Shown: positions 7,451 to 17,952 of the stretch, piece after piece
Layout: each line of letters starts with the position of its first letter
Position numbering within the stretch: the first letter of the stretch is position 1
IMG/VR virus record: IMGVR_UViG_3300027759_000073
Coordinates: 1-64,000 of that record
Direction: 5' to 3' (one strand)
DNA length: 64,000 nt
Origin: a virus
Notes under the pieces: generated by a model
Database searches by the model: none
Told to the model about the DNA's origin: nothing
The model's input: only the letters and a program-made list of their open reading frames with translations
Made by a program: the position numbers and the translations under genes

Positions 7451-8338
7451 TTAGTCTTCTTGCGAAGCAGCCTCAAAAAGGTCCATAATTGCGTTATATT
7501 CACGCTCTGGCATTTGTTCTTCCCACTTTGATGGGTCACCGAATGCAAGGATTACTTCCTTTTGAGCGTGCTCGCTAAGTAGGGCAAATGCTGCTTTTAG
7601 TGGAGCAGATGCAAGCATGCTGTCTGCATCTGCTTCTTCTCGTGCGCCACGGATACCTTGCAAGGCAATCATGAGGTTGTTGAGGTCGCCTTTTTCCATG
7701 GGCCATGAGCGACCATTCAACTTGTCATGGTGCTCACGCAGTGACTCAAGTTCGTCTGGCGACAGGTCTGCACACATCGTCTTGAATGTTCGATGTGCGT
7801 CCTCTAATTCGCCTTCATTCTTCCAGCCTTCAAGAAGTGGCTTTGTTGCCTCTTTCTGTGGGCTTTCTTTTGACTCAACTACTGGAACCTTGTTCTCGGT
7901 CTGCACGCCAGCAATAACTGACTTTGTCTCAAGAACCTGATTTGCCACTTGCACTTGTGGTGCGGTCACGACCTTTACTCCAGTCTTTGCCTCGCGAAAC
8001 TTCATGAGAACCTTAAGGTCTGTCAAGGTATCTGGGTATCCAGCCTTTTTCATAGCGCGCCCCATTGCCTTTGAGCAAAGCGCATGCCAGGAGTCTGTGT
8101 CTTTTGTTCCACGAACATCAGATTCAGCCTTGTAAGAAACGATTGGGCTTTCATCGCCCTTATATCGTGTCACTAGTGCGACACAAACCTTTTCATCCTT
8201 CTTTGAGAATGTAGAAGGTATTCCAATCTCGCTCGGAGTACTCTCCGAGAACTCAATTGATGCATCTGGCCAATCAGCCTTAAACATCGCCCAACGCACC
8301 GAAGTGCTTAGGTAGTCTTCAAAATTAATAGCAGCCAT
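7451..8338 (-). CDS. candidate single-strand annealing protein (Erf/Rad52-like)
   Basis: 295 residues. The N-terminal 125 form an alpha/beta domain with repeated strand patterns and a TDSWHALCSKAMGRAMKKAGYP segment (near 82-101), reminiscent of the 'ALGRAL..AGY' signature of phage single-strand annealing proteins. A linker (125-170) and a helical, acidic C-terminus follow. It is the first gene of the leftward early block, behind a good promoter, with a strong AGAGGAGG ribosome site before the ATG. With RusA and the HIRAN protein downstream, a recombination role fits. The family assignment is tentative. Confidence 0.5.
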   Translation of the reverse strand: MAAINFEDYLSTSVRWAMFKADWPDASIEFSESTPSEIGIPSTFSKKDEKVCVALVTRYKGDESPIVSYKAESDVRGTKDTDSWHALCSKAMGRAMKKAGYPDTLTDLKVLMKFREAKTGVKVVTAPQVQVANQVLETKSVIAGVQTENKVPVVESKESPQKEATKPLLEGWKNEGELEDAHRTFKTMCADLSPDELESLREHHDKLNGRSWPMEKGDLNNLMIALQGIRGAREEADADSMLASAPLKAAFALLSEHAQKEVILAFGDPSKWEEQMPEREYNAIMDLFEAASQED

Positions 8339-8367
8339 GCGGCCTCCTCTGTTAGTTAAGTATGTTG

Positions 8368-8396
8368 ACTATACATCAGCCAAATTTAGATTGCAA
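8368..8396 (-). promoter_or_regulatory. sigma70-like promoter for the replication/modification block
   Basis: On the minus strand TTGCAA (8391-8396) and TATAGT (8368-8373) are separated by exactly 17 bases, with the expected start about 30 bases before the strong ribosome site of the gene at 8338. It lies in the only gap between the tail genes and the replication block, so it probably starts transcription of 8338-1. Confidence 0.6.
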
Positions 8397-8397
8397 C

Positions 8398-8547
8398 CTA
8401 TTTTGTTTCTAGTTCAACAATCTTCTTATTAAGTTGGTTAATGATAGACCTTTGAATCGCCAAATCGCGAGAAAGAGTAGCGACCTGCACTGAGAGGTCG
8501 TTAATTACTTCGCCGATATCTGGTTGTGTGGTTTGATTATCGCTCAT
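8398..8547 (-). CDS. small coiled-coil protein
   Basis: 49 residues, starting at an ATGA overlap with the end of the S74 tail protein. The product is a single amphipathic helix with heptad-like Leu/Ile/Val spacing (INDLSVQVATLSRDLAIQRS) and polar ends. Short coiled-coil genes after tail genes can be tail accessory or chaperone proteins. It is the last gene before the promoter of the replication block. Confidence 0.6.
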   Translation of the reverse strand: MSDNQTTQPDIGEVINDLSVQVATLSRDLAIQRSIINQLNKKIVELETK

Positions 8548-11500
8548 GCGCCTAGTCTAGCCTCAAGTTCTTTAATCCGTGCATTCAAATCTAAAATTGC
8601 GCAAAGCATTTGTGGGTTCAGTGAACCATATGCAACAGAGGCATACCTAGTTTCTGGCATTTCATCATCAACAAGATATGGGTAAATTTCCTTTATTTCA
8701 TCTGCAATGATTCCAACTGATGTTGGGCTATCTTTCCAATACTGTAAACTTGGTACTGAATCTGCATTTTCGTTCCAATCCCACTCGTGTACATTAATTG
8801 AATAAAATTTATCTAATGATTCTTTAGAAACACTTCTTAAATTATTCTTCAATCTTCTATCAGAAGCGACATTGGGAGTATATCCACCAGAAATCCAGTA
8901 TGTAAGGTATGTAGCGCTGTCATTGGCACATGCATAAATTCTGTTCCCGCTTTCGCGAACATTAAATCCAATTTGATATGTAGTACTTTGAAGATTAGTA
9001 AAAAAATCAAATTGACCCAAAGTTGTTCTAGAACCAAGGCTATTCATGGTGGTAAATCTATTGCTTGAAGACTGAATTGTTGCATCACCGTATGTGTATG
9101 AACCATATTCAGATGCACTGGAAACAGAAAATAAGCCCGACCGACCACCAGAGTAAGAAGAATTGTACCCAAGTGTCGTGGCACCAAGACCAGCACCAGT
9201 GGTAAGTGTCCCAGATGAACTAAGGGTCATTGACCCACCAATTGTTCCAGACAAGGCAACAATTACACCAGCATTTGAAACCCTAAATGGAGCAGATGCA
9301 TATGCCGCAGCACCAGACCACATGTTTCCGTTAATGTCAACATGAAATGAGTTTGCGCCACTTCCAATATCAATTGTGGAACCAGTTATTGCTCCGCTGA
9401 ATGTTCCGCTAGTTGCCGTCATTGCTCCAGTGCTGCTCACCCTAAATGGTGCAGTTGCCTTATTTGCAATAGTTGCGCCAAGCCACATATTTCCAGTTGC
9501 ATCAACATGAAATGATGTGTCGTCGTCTCCGCCAATATCCAATGCTGCACTAGAACTTGGAAGTGTGATGGAGTTGAACTCCGCAGTTCCGTTTGCTGAA
9601 ATTTTCCAACCAGAAACATTTTGCACATATGTTGAAGATTGAACAGCAGAAGCAACTAATTGGTATGGTTCATTGGAGGAGGAGAATGTGCTGAGCGCAC
9701 TCGTTTCGCCCTGAATTCCATACTCATTGCATGGTGTTACGCAATAAGAGTATGTTGACTGCGGTGAGGAAAGGTTCTCTATAGTTGCAGTATTAGCGGC
9801 CCCATCAGCCATTACTGTCGAGTACTCAAGTACCTCTTTGACTGTTGTTGGGCCAGTAGCAGTATCGTCTGGTCCTTGATTTGCATAATAAATGACGCTT
9901 GAGGAACTACTAAGAACTGGGATATTAAATCCATTGAAACCTTCATCGGAATAGATATTTATGAATTTTCCGTTTGAAAGACCGTGCGCGCTAGGGAATG
10001 TTATAGCGGCAATATTTCCAGCGCGAGTTAAAGATGTAGCGGTTTTCGTGGTTCCTTCACGAAATACTGCTATTTCATACTGACTTACACGACCAGAATT
10101 TGTATTATCCCAACTTACGGTTACTCGGTTGCTCATTCCAACTACAGATGTTGTTGCAGAAGTTATTTCTGGCGCGGGAAGGCTTACATTTGGTGGTGTG
10201 CCAGAAAAAGAAGCAAGAATAGGAGCGTTGAGGGAACCAAAACCAGACTGTGCTGTCAGGTCGGTTGCAATATCTGGGAAAACCTCGCCAAAGGTAACTT
10301 CAATTGTCTGTTCGTTGGCTCCAGTAATGCTTGCTGCAATTGCTGAAATAATCTGGCTTGAGTAAAGACCAGGTTGTGTTTCAAGAAGAATCTTATCTCC
10401 GACAAAGAAATCACTCCATGCAACCTGCCCAGTTCGTTCTGGAAATTTTGCAGTCTGTGAAAGTCTTCCACCGTCGATTCGACGCATGGCACTTCCAGTA
10501 ATGTTTGCTACTGCTGGTGCATCGCTTGATGTATTTTCAAAGTATGACTCTCGTACTCCATAAATCGTTTGATTCGTAGAAACAAGCCTGTCTAGACCTC
10601 TACCATCAGAGCCGTAAGCAACTGTCCTTCTATCAGTAGAGGATGTCTTTGTCTCTGACTCCTGAAGACTTGGAAGCGTAAATAGAAGTGCGCTTGAGCC
10701 AGATGTTCTATCCACACCAAATGGCACAGAGTTAACGACTCCGTTTCGCGAGAAAGGAGTTATAGCAAAACTTACTGAACCGCTTGCATCAAAATGCCAC
10801 GAAAGACCAGTCTGGTCTGTAACCTGCTTAAGAACTTCGCTCATTTTCTTTCCAGCAGGAATACTAAATACTCCACCGTCTTGAACTGTCTGACCCTTTG
10901 AGTCGAGTTTTCCAAGGTTCGAATTAATTACAGAGTCAAGATAAATTGGCCAACTAACTGCAAATTGTGGACCACCACGACCAGAATCGGAAATTACATT
11001 CCCAAATGTTGCCTCTGCCGAAGAGTACTCGTACCCAGTCGCTGCTTCTTTGAAAAGAAGATAAAAAGCACTCAGACCAGTAAATGTCCCAGATGTCTGC
11101 TGGGTGTAGGAAAGATTGTATGTTCCAACTTGTGATGAAAGTGTAAGTCCGCTATTTGAACTTAAGTAGAAAGCCTTATAACCGTTTGTCGCTCCTTCCT
11201 GAACAAATACATTGTTTCCAACCGTAAAGTCGGTTACAGGTGAGCCGTCAGATGTTGCAGTTCTCTGCAGTTGCCACGCTATTGAACTTGAGCCAACAAC
11301 ACTCACCCAGTAAATTCCATTTTGTGCTGCGTTGGTCTGATTCTTCAGAAGGACCGTATCGCCAACAACTAAATCTGTTAATCCATCAATCCCAACAGAG
11401 TTAATTGATTGATTGGTTGTAGATACTAATTTTGCGCCAACTCCTGGAAATCCAGTGAATTGTCCACTTGAGTATGTTCCAGCAATATTTGCAGTTGTTG

Positions 11501-11954
11501 CACAGCGAACTACTTCTACATATCCAGGGAACAATCGGTCAAAGAATCTTGGTCGTGTGCTCGTTGTTGCGCCAACTCGTGTTGAACCAGTAAATCCTTC
11601 TGGTAATACAACAGCCCAGTCAAGAGCAGAACCAATGCCCTTTCCAGAAAGGGTTACGGTTTCTCCGTCTGGTAGACGCTCCAGTTGGACATCTTCAATA
11701 AAGAATGTAAATACTGGTGTTGAGTTGCGAAGGATTTGCAGGGCGTAAGGTCCAGTAAGAAGAGAATACCCAGTCTGCACTTCAAAGTCTGAGAAGAATG
11801 GGTCCTTGAAGTCATGGACCATCTTTCCAGAGCCGAAGTCATTTAGCGCATCAGAAAACTCAATTGATGTCCAGCGCGGTACATAGGTAACAACGCTCGC
11901 AGCATTCATCGCCGAGACGACGCGAATATCCCAAATTGAATTAACTACTTGCAT
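8544..11954 (-). CDS. tail tip/fibre protein with C-terminal S74 chaperone domain
   Basis: 1136 residues. The first 130 resemble the hub region of tail-associated (Tal-like) proteins that follow Dit. Around 140-280 is a module (VLLKNQTNAAQNGIYWV) also found in the fibre proteins at 41704 and 47759. A fibronectin-III-like domain lies near 590-720. From about 1030 the sequence ends in a peptidase S74 intramolecular chaperone domain (SDRRLKNNL, then GIIADEI and a final coiled coil); its serine starts the SDRRLK motif and the domain normally trimerises the fibre and then cuts itself off. It follows the distal tail protein directly, so it is probably the receptor-contacting part of the tail tip. 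Confidence 0.8.
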   Translation of the reverse strand: MQVVNSIWDIRVVSAMNAASVVTYVPRWTSIEFSDALNDFGSGKMVHDFKDPFFSDFEVQTGYSLLTGPYALQILRNSTPVFTFFIEDVQLERLPDGETVTLSGKGIGSALDWAVVLPEGFTGSTRVGATTSTRPRFFDRLFPGYVEVVRCATTANIAGTYSSGQFTGFPGVGAKLVSTTNQSINSVGIDGLTDLVVGDTVLLKNQTNAAQNGIYWVSVVGSSSIAWQLQRTATSDGSPVTDFTVGNNVFVQEGATNGYKAFYLSSNSGLTLSSQVGTYNLSYTQQTSGTFTGLSAFYLLFKEAATGYEYSSAEATFGNVISDSGRGGPQFAVSWPIYLDSVINSNLGKLDSKGQTVQDGGVFSIPAGKKMSEVLKQVTDQTGLSWHFDASGSVSFAITPFSRNGVVNSVPFGVDRTSGSSALLFTLPSLQESETKTSSTDRRTVAYGSDGRGLDRLVSTNQTIYGVRESYFENTSSDAPAVANITGSAMRRIDGGRLSQTAKFPERTGQVAWSDFFVGDKILLETQPGLYSSQIISAIAASITGANEQTIEVTFGEVFPDIATDLTAQSGFGSLNAPILASFSGTPPNVSLPAPEITSATTSVVGMSNRVTVSWDNTNSGRVSQYEIAVFREGTTKTATSLTRAGNIAAITFPSAHGLSNGKFINIYSDEGFNGFNIPVLSSSSSVIYYANQGPDDTATGPTTVKEVLEYSTVMADGAANTATIENLSSPQSTYSYCVTPCNEYGIQGETSALSTFSSSNEPYQLVASAVQSSTYVQNVSGWKISANGTAEFNSITLPSSSAALDIGGDDDTSFHVDATGNMWLGATIANKATAPFRVSSTGAMTATSGTFSGAITGSTIDIGSGANSFHVDINGNMWSGAAAYASAPFRVSNAGVIVALSGTIGGSMTLSSSGTLTTGAGLGATTLGYNSSYSGGRSGLFSVSSASEYGSYTYGDATIQSSSNRFTTMNSLGSRTTLGQFDFFTNLQSTTYQIGFNVRESGNRIYACANDSATYLTYWISGGYTPNVASDRRLKNNLRSVSKESLDKFYSINVHEWDWNENADSVPSLQYWKDSPTSVGIIADEIKEIYPYLVDDEMPETRYASVAYGSLNPQMLCAILDLNARIKELEARLGA

Positions 11955-12851
11955 TTAGATATATGCCCTTTGATATGAAATAGTACAACTTCCTCTACTT
12001 GATGTCCCATCAACACTAAATGTTAGGGTATTTGTTGTTGGGTGTAGAACCATCCAGTCCTGCACTGAGCCAGTCCTATAAAGAGACGCAGATACATTTG
12101 TCCCAGTACCAGTCTTTATCGTCAGTGCATCGGTATTAATTACAATGCTTGTTCCAGAAGAAATTGTTCCTGTATATCCAATCACGGATTGAGAGGATGT
12201 ATAGGTTGAATTTGTCAATCGTGGATTCACTAATGTCTGACCAGATGCTGGAGTGAATGTAATCGTCATGTATGTGACTGGAGCAGTTCCAATTACAGAT
12301 GCAGAATTTGATATTGAAGCAGAAGATACTGCAGTCGTAATCGAAGCGGATAATGCTGGTGTATAAACAGATGCGTCGTACCAGCGTGGGTCAGTGAACT
12401 CAACATCTACGGTGAATTCTGCGTACAGAAGTTCACGATGGTCAGAGATAGAAAAGTTATTTGTAATTTCTCCATATGCTACTCGTATGTCAGTAAGTGA
12501 TGAATTTGATGTATTCACACGATTATGCAAGATTGTTAATTGTGAAGCCAACTTATTGAGAGCCGACATAACGGTGTCGTAGTTTGCGTTGAACTGTGAG
12601 CGACGAGCATCAATTGTTGAAGCAATTGCACCAGTTGTTGGGTCAGCGTCAGTTATGACGATATTCCAGGACTCATTTCGTGTTGTTAAACGCTTCTGAC
12701 GCCAAGCAGAACCATGTATTGAAGGAACATCAATATTGTTTCCCTTACGACCAGCATGTCCTTTATCAACATTAGCAATCCAGTATCCAGGGGTGGCGAA
12801 GTCGACGCCGTCAACTGTATACCATTCTTTGAAATTAAGAATATTTGCCAT
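11955..12851 (-). CDS. distal tail protein (Dit-like)
   Basis: 298 residues, predominantly beta. The N-terminus (WYTVDGVDFATPGYWIANVD) and the later 'AEFTVDVEFTDPRWYDAS' segment are typical of siphovirus distal tail proteins, which form the hexameric ring between tube and tip. It lies between the tape measure and the Tal-like protein, the canonical siphovirus order, and its end abuts the next gene with no gap. Length is normal for the family. Confidence 0.75.
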   Translation of the reverse strand: MANILNFKEWYTVDGVDFATPGYWIANVDKGHAGRKGNNIDVPSIHGSAWRQKRLTTRNESWNIVITDADPTTGAIASTIDARRSQFNANYDTVMSALNKLASQLTILHNRVNTSNSSLTDIRVAYGEITNNFSISDHRELLYAEFTVDVEFTDPRWYDASVYTPALSASITTAVSSASISNSASVIGTAPVTYMTITFTPASGQTLVNPRLTNSTYTSSQSVIGYTGTISSGTSIVINTDALTIKTGTGTNVSASLYRTGSVQDWMVLHPTTNTLTFSVDGTSSRGSCTISYQRAYI

Positions 12852-12860
12852 GTCTTAATC

Positions 12861-15800
12861 CTATCCAAACAATCCAGCATTAGATAGTGACTTCATTCGT
12901 CGAGAAATTGAATCTGAAGCAGTTTCTGGAACTGGGTTATTAACTGTGATATTGAAGACCTGATTACTAGAAGAGTTAGAGTCTGACTTGCTTGGCTTCA
13001 CATTTGTGTATCGCTCAAGAGCAGTAGTCGTATCTAATTTACTGAGTGGAATTACCAATTCTGGTCCTGACTCACCTACCATCGAAAGGGTTGGACGAGT
13101 CACCAACCCACCTTCTGCAAGCATGGTCAGATTAAGTTTTTTATACTCTTCATAGAGTTTTGGAAATGCTTCTTTTGCCGCAATATTCGGTGTTGAACCT
13201 TTATATGTTTTAAAGAAGTTTGGATGAAGCGCTTTTGCTGCTGCGATAAAGTTCGCATACGGCCTCCCAGTTTCTGGGTTCCAACCAAATCCAGTTCCGC
13301 CAGTTCCGCCAGTATTTGTTGGTGTATCCACTACTGGGCTAAATGAAACAGACTCATTCTCTGCGGTTGCTCCAGGGATTGCAGATGAAACGATTGAGCC
13401 ATACCCGCCAGCAGACTTATTCAATTCGTTTAAACTTATTCCGAGATTTGCAAATGAAATGCCCAAATTAGGCAGTGCTTGGTTTGCAAAATTATTAAAA
13501 TACTCAACCGCATCACTCATATTGATTTTTAGTTGGATTGCAGCATCAGTCATTGCCTGCTGTGCATCTGTTACATCATAAATCGCCTTTGCTGCTTCAA
13601 GGTCTTTGTTTGCTAGATTGTTCCGTGCATCAAGTACAGCATTTTCTGAGTCAATTACTTCGCTACTTGCCTCTGATGCTGCTGCTCGCGCCTCGTTTAG
13701 GGCATCTTCTGCATCCATTACATCAGTAAGAGTTCCGCGACGCATGGAGTAGTTCCGTGAAGCCTGCTCGAAAGCCTTCTGCAATTCCTCAATCTTTGAG
13801 ATTTCGTAGTCAGTTACTGATGTTCCGCCAGAGCCACCAAACTTTCTTACATTGCGCTCTTTTTCACGCTGTGACTTGGCCAACTCTCCATCAAGCAATT
13901 TCTGTGAATATGCAAGTTTCTGCGTTTCGAGAACAGCCTTACTTAGATTTAACTGAGCATCGATATAGCCGCCAACGGTTCCCAAAGCATCTTGGATATT
14001 ACCGACAACTGCATTTAGAAAGTCTTTATAAGGTGTTTTCTTGTCTGAGATTTGTTTCAATACAGAAGTGATTTTTGCAGCAGTTAATCCGCCCTTTAGC
14101 GCATCTGCATATCGCTTTGCAGCGGCTTTACCAGTATTCTCTGCGCCAGTTAGAATTGGCTCCGCGATTGGTGTCCATGCTCCCTCAAATACAGACATAG
14201 AGGATACTTTTTCAGAAAATCCTTGTACAAATCCTTCGCCAGCGGGTTCGCCAATCATTCTTGCGATAAGAGCAGATGGTGAGCCAATCTCCAGGTCTCG
14301 CTCCATACGCTTTGTGATTGCATCAGTTACTTTCTTCGCTTCGTCAGATGTTGCACCAGCAATCATTCCCTCAATGATTCCTTGAGCAATTGGCAAACCT
14401 ATTTCATCGCGGGCAACCCTTGAAGGAGAAGCAATTTTCCAGTCATCAAGGAAATCACCAAGCAACTTCTGATTAAATTCAGATACGCCAGTTTTGTCTC
14501 CAGTTGTATTATTCAGCAATCCAGCCTTAAATCCTTCAACAATTGCCGCTGCAGTTTCTGGCATTGCTTCTTGTGTTGGAAGACCGAGAGTTGCAAGTGG
14601 GTCAGTCTGGTTTCCAGTCCATGTTCTTGCAATGTCATTTGGCTTAAAACCAATGTCAGCAAGTTGTTTCATTGCCTCTTCTTTTGTCACTTTTCCATTT
14701 TTGGTAAGTGCATCTATTGCTTGTGTGTACTGCTTAGTCATGTACTCCGCTGCTTTTTGCGGAGCATTTTCATCACCACTCGCCATAATTATGTTGGCTA
14801 CATTCATTGACTCTTCAGTAAACTTAATTAAGTCTTCGTATGCTTTGCCCTGCTTTCCAGAAAAGCCAACCGTTCCTCCAGATTCTTTAAGGCTGTCGCG
14901 TAGGTCAACTGTTGCGTTGTTGGCATCAATTTGTGCTTCAACAAAATTCTTTGATAGACCAGCAACTGCCTCTTGTCCTTTTTCATAGTTTTTAATTGCT
15001 GCTGTTGCTGCATCAAATGCATCAACTTGGTCTTGGATTGCTGGGTTAAGACCGTTTTCGAACTCGGTCATTACATCGTATCCAGCATTTTGAACTGCAT
15101 AAAGAGCAGCCTCGTTGGCGCCAAGCGCGACTTCGTTCTCCAAAAGAACCTTTGAAAAACCCTGCATCTGTTCTGTTGGACTTGCATCTTTTAGTCGAAG
15201 CATTTCCTGCTGAACATCATGAACTAACTGTGCATTTTCTTGAGCGCCTAGATTAAGTGGTCCAAACATTGCTGCAAGGGCATCAGTATTACTTGCTTGC
15301 GTAAGTATTTTTGCAAAACCACCTTCAACAATGTCAAACTTAACTCCAGTATCTCCTGCAGCAGAGTTAAGTTGTTCAAATATTGCCTTTGTTGCTATGA
15401 CGCCAAGTGTTGAGTTTTGTGCTGCTGCACCCAATTGCTTAAACGGTTCTGCAAGCATTCCTATAGATGAAGCAAATCCCATAACATCTGATGTTCTATT
15501 GAACTGAGCAGATATATTCTTTCCGATTTTTTGAGAGAAGTTTGCTACTTCTTTGTCTTTTCCTGCATCTGTTAATTGTTTTATATATTCGGTAGCAAAT
15601 TCAAGACCAGAATCAGTACCAGCATCTTTTGCTGCTGTTCCTGCAGTGCCAAAATCTGGAAGTAAATCTTTTTGGAATTTCTTCTGCTGCCTTTGAGCGC
15701 CAGCAATTGCTAACCCAGCAGCAAATAGCCCAGTAGCATCTTTGCCATAATCCTCACCTTGCTTCTTAAGTATGTTTGCTGATTCACCTATACCAATGTT

Positions 15801-17885
15801 AAATACACCAGTTAATTTTTCAGCAAATTTAGCCTTTGCATCTTCATCTGCAAAGTCCATAGTTCCAAGGATTGCGGCAGCAAGATTTACTTTTTGGTCA
15901 GTTGTTCCAGACTGTATATTTTTGATTGCGTCTTTTGCGCCATATAATGCCTTATCAACAGCATCAATTGTTTCTTTGCTTAATTCTTCTGCTGTTTTAC
16001 CAGCATCTTTTGAATCTAGGGTTACAGCAATATTGATTCCAGTTGCAGCATAGGTTGCAGTTGTCTCAAGAAGGCTATTAATATCCTCAAGAGATTGCCT
16101 TGGTGCTTCCATTCCACCACCAAAACCACTGCCAATAAGACCAAATGATGTTGCAAGAGTGTAAGCAAGCGCTGCAATTCCAACTATCATTGGCAGTGTA
16201 GCCATCAAAGACTTACCAAAACTTTCAACAGCGAACTGTTTTTCAATCCAACTTAATGCTTCTGCCTCGTTTGCAAATGTTTGACCAGTGGTTTTACCAA
16301 TCATCATTTGTGTTATCGCAGCGCCTCTTGCTTTTGTAACATGGTTTCGTAAAATTGCCATTGTTTCTTCGTCGGTGATTAAGGTTCCACCAGCAGTAGC
16401 AACGGCAAGTTCTGTTTCTAGCGCGGTCTGTTGAGTTGTCGACATTCCTAAAATTTTGTAGGCGTTAGCATTCATTGTTGCAGCCATTCCAGCCTGCTGC
16501 ATTGCCGCGTTATGACCTCGAACTCCCATTGTGAGGCCGCGGGTAACAATTTGTGCATGTCCAAATAAACGAACAAGTGACGAAACTCTAGTAAATAAGA
16601 ATAAACTTGCTCTTGTAAAAATAGTGAATGCCGCAATGGCCATCAATGCGCCTTTAGCAAGTTTATTAAAAAATCCACTTGCGGTGGCAAATCTTAATAG
16701 TGTTTCTGCAACACGGGCAATTGCTCCACCCATTGCCATTAGTCCAGTAACTGTTGGCATAATTGCATCACCAAGACGAATCAATGCTGCTTGAGACTCT
16801 GCCGCTGCTTTCTTAAACTTATAATCAGCAGTCTTTGTATAAGCCTGGAATGCTAAGTCTGCATCTCCAGTTGCATTATTCAAGTTTTCAAAGATTTGCC
16901 TGTTGGATTCAAGGTTTGGTCCTAGCAACGAGAAGACTGCTGTAAGTGCGCGCACATTACCGAATACCTTTGTTAAACCTTCGGAAGCAACTTGTGTATC
17001 TGTTCCTCCAAGTTTGGTATTCAAATAACTTAAAGCATTCAGCAAACCGTCTTTTTGAATCTTGTCACGAAGTTCTTCTGCCGATGTTCCAGCAGCATGC
17101 ATTGTTTCTGCTGCTGCTTTTGATGGCTTAAGTAGTTGTGAGAGAACCTGACGCAAGTAAATAGCAGATGTTCCAGCGCTCGCACCACCACGGGTCAAGG
17201 CAGCAACACCAGCGGAGACATCTTCAAACGAAGCACCGAATGCAGCAGCAATTGGGAGTACCTTGCCAAGTGCTGGAGCAAATTGGTCTGCTTCTGCTTT
17301 ACCTTCTCGTACAGTTGCAACGAGAATGTCATTGGCTTTTGCAGCAGAGTATGTACCGTTACCATAGGCGTTAAGAATCGATGTAAGGGCGTCAGCAACT
17401 ACTTTTGTTTCACCAAGTCCAGCAGCAGCAGATTCAGCAGACTCTCTCAAAACCTCAAGTGCTCTTTGACCTTTAATACCAGCAGATGTAATAAAGTATA
17501 ATGCATCTGCAAGTTCAACTGGCCCTTTTGAACTTGCTGCACCAAGTGCAAGAATTTCATCTTTATAAACTTTTACCTGCTGTGCGCTAATTCCTACCAG
17601 ACCTCTAATTTGAGCCATAGAGACTTCAAATTGCCTTGACATTTGAATTGCCTGTTTTCCAGCATTAACAAGTTCGCCAATTACCGCGTACTTAACTAGT
17701 GATGCTGTTTGACGCATTGCGTCACCCATCATTCTGATTGGGACAGTGCTGGCTGCTACCGACCTAGCCATTCCCGTTGCACCAGCACCAACTGATGAAA
17801 CAGCACTTCTTGCCGCGGCAGCACCAGTGGTACTAATGGCAATGCGAACATTAATTGGGGGGAGGCCGCCACCAGCGTTAGACAT
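12861..17885 (-). CDS. tail tape measure protein
   Basis: 1674 residues. Residues about 70-350 form a TP901-type tape-measure domain (MAQIRGLVGISAQQVKVYKD, then a long alanine-rich helical part). Hydrophobic segments lie near 385-440 and 555-600, as usual for proteins that span the host membrane during DNA entry. A coiled-coil region covers about 1350-1480, and the C-terminus carries the GGLVTRPTLSMVGESGPELV motif frequent at tape-measure ends. By scaling with lambda gpH the length suggests a tail of roughly 250 nm (inference). It follows the tail chaperones and precedes Dit. No ribosome site is obvious before its ATG. Confidence 0.9.
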   Translation of the reverse strand: MSNAGGGLPPINVRIAISTTGAAAARSAVSSVGAGATGMARSVAASTVPIRMMGDAMRQTASLVKYAVIGELVNAGKQAIQMSRQFEVSMAQIRGLVGISAQQVKVYKDEILALGAASSKGPVELADALYFITSAGIKGQRALEVLRESAESAAAGLGETKVVADALTSILNAYGNGTYSAAKANDILVATVREGKAEADQFAPALGKVLPIAAAFGASFEDVSAGVAALTRGGASAGTSAIYLRQVLSQLLKPSKAAAETMHAAGTSAEELRDKIQKDGLLNALSYLNTKLGGTDTQVASEGLTKVFGNVRALTAVFSLLGPNLESNRQIFENLNNATGDADLAFQAYTKTADYKFKKAAAESQAALIRLGDAIMPTVTGLMAMGGAIARVAETLLRFATASGFFNKLAKGALMAIAAFTIFTRASLFLFTRVSSLVRLFGHAQIVTRGLTMGVRGHNAAMQQAGMAATMNANAYKILGMSTTQQTALETELAVATAGGTLITDEETMAILRNHVTKARGAAITQMMIGKTTGQTFANEAEALSWIEKQFAVESFGKSLMATLPMIVGIAALAYTLATSFGLIGSGFGGGMEAPRQSLEDINSLLETTATYAATGINIAVTLDSKDAGKTAEELSKETIDAVDKALYGAKDAIKNIQSGTTDQKVNLAAAILGTMDFADEDAKAKFAEKLTGVFNIGIGESANILKKQGEDYGKDATGLFAAGLAIAGAQRQQKKFQKDLLPDFGTAGTAAKDAGTDSGLEFATEYIKQLTDAGKDKEVANFSQKIGKNISAQFNRTSDVMGFASSIGMLAEPFKQLGAAAQNSTLGVIATKAIFEQLNSAAGDTGVKFDIVEGGFAKILTQASNTDALAAMFGPLNLGAQENAQLVHDVQQEMLRLKDASPTEQMQGFSKVLLENEVALGANEAALYAVQNAGYDVMTEFENGLNPAIQDQVDAFDAATAAIKNYEKGQEAVAGLSKNFVEAQIDANNATVDLRDSLKESGGTVGFSGKQGKAYEDLIKFTEESMNVANIIMASGDENAPQKAAEYMTKQYTQAIDALTKNGKVTKEEAMKQLADIGFKPNDIARTWTGNQTDPLATLGLPTQEAMPETAAAIVEGFKAGLLNNTTGDKTGVSEFNQKLLGDFLDDWKIASPSRVARDEIGLPIAQGIIEGMIAGATSDEAKKVTDAITKRMERDLEIGSPSALIARMIGEPAGEGFVQGFSEKVSSMSVFEGAWTPIAEPILTGAENTGKAAAKRYADALKGGLTAAKITSVLKQISDKKTPYKDFLNAVVGNIQDALGTVGGYIDAQLNLSKAVLETQKLAYSQKLLDGELAKSQREKERNVRKFGGSGGTSVTDYEISKIEELQKAFEQASRNYSMRRGTLTDVMDAEDALNEARAAASEASSEVIDSENAVLDARNNLANKDLEAAKAIYDVTDAQQAMTDAAIQLKINMSDAVEYFNNFANQALPNLGISFANLGISLNELNKSAGGYGSIVSSAIPGATAENESVSFSPVVDTPTNTGGTGGTGFGWNPETGRPYANFIAAAKALHPNFFKTYKGSTPNIAAKEAFPKLYEEYKKLNLTMLAEGGLVTRPTLSMVGESGPELVIPLSKLDTTTALERYTNVKPSKSDSNSSSNQVFNITVNNPVPETASDSISRRMKSLSNAGLFG

Positions 17886-17952
17886 AAAACTATTTTTTCA
17901 CACTATTTAACTCCGCGCAAACGAAATTAGTATAAATGCAAATTACAAACGA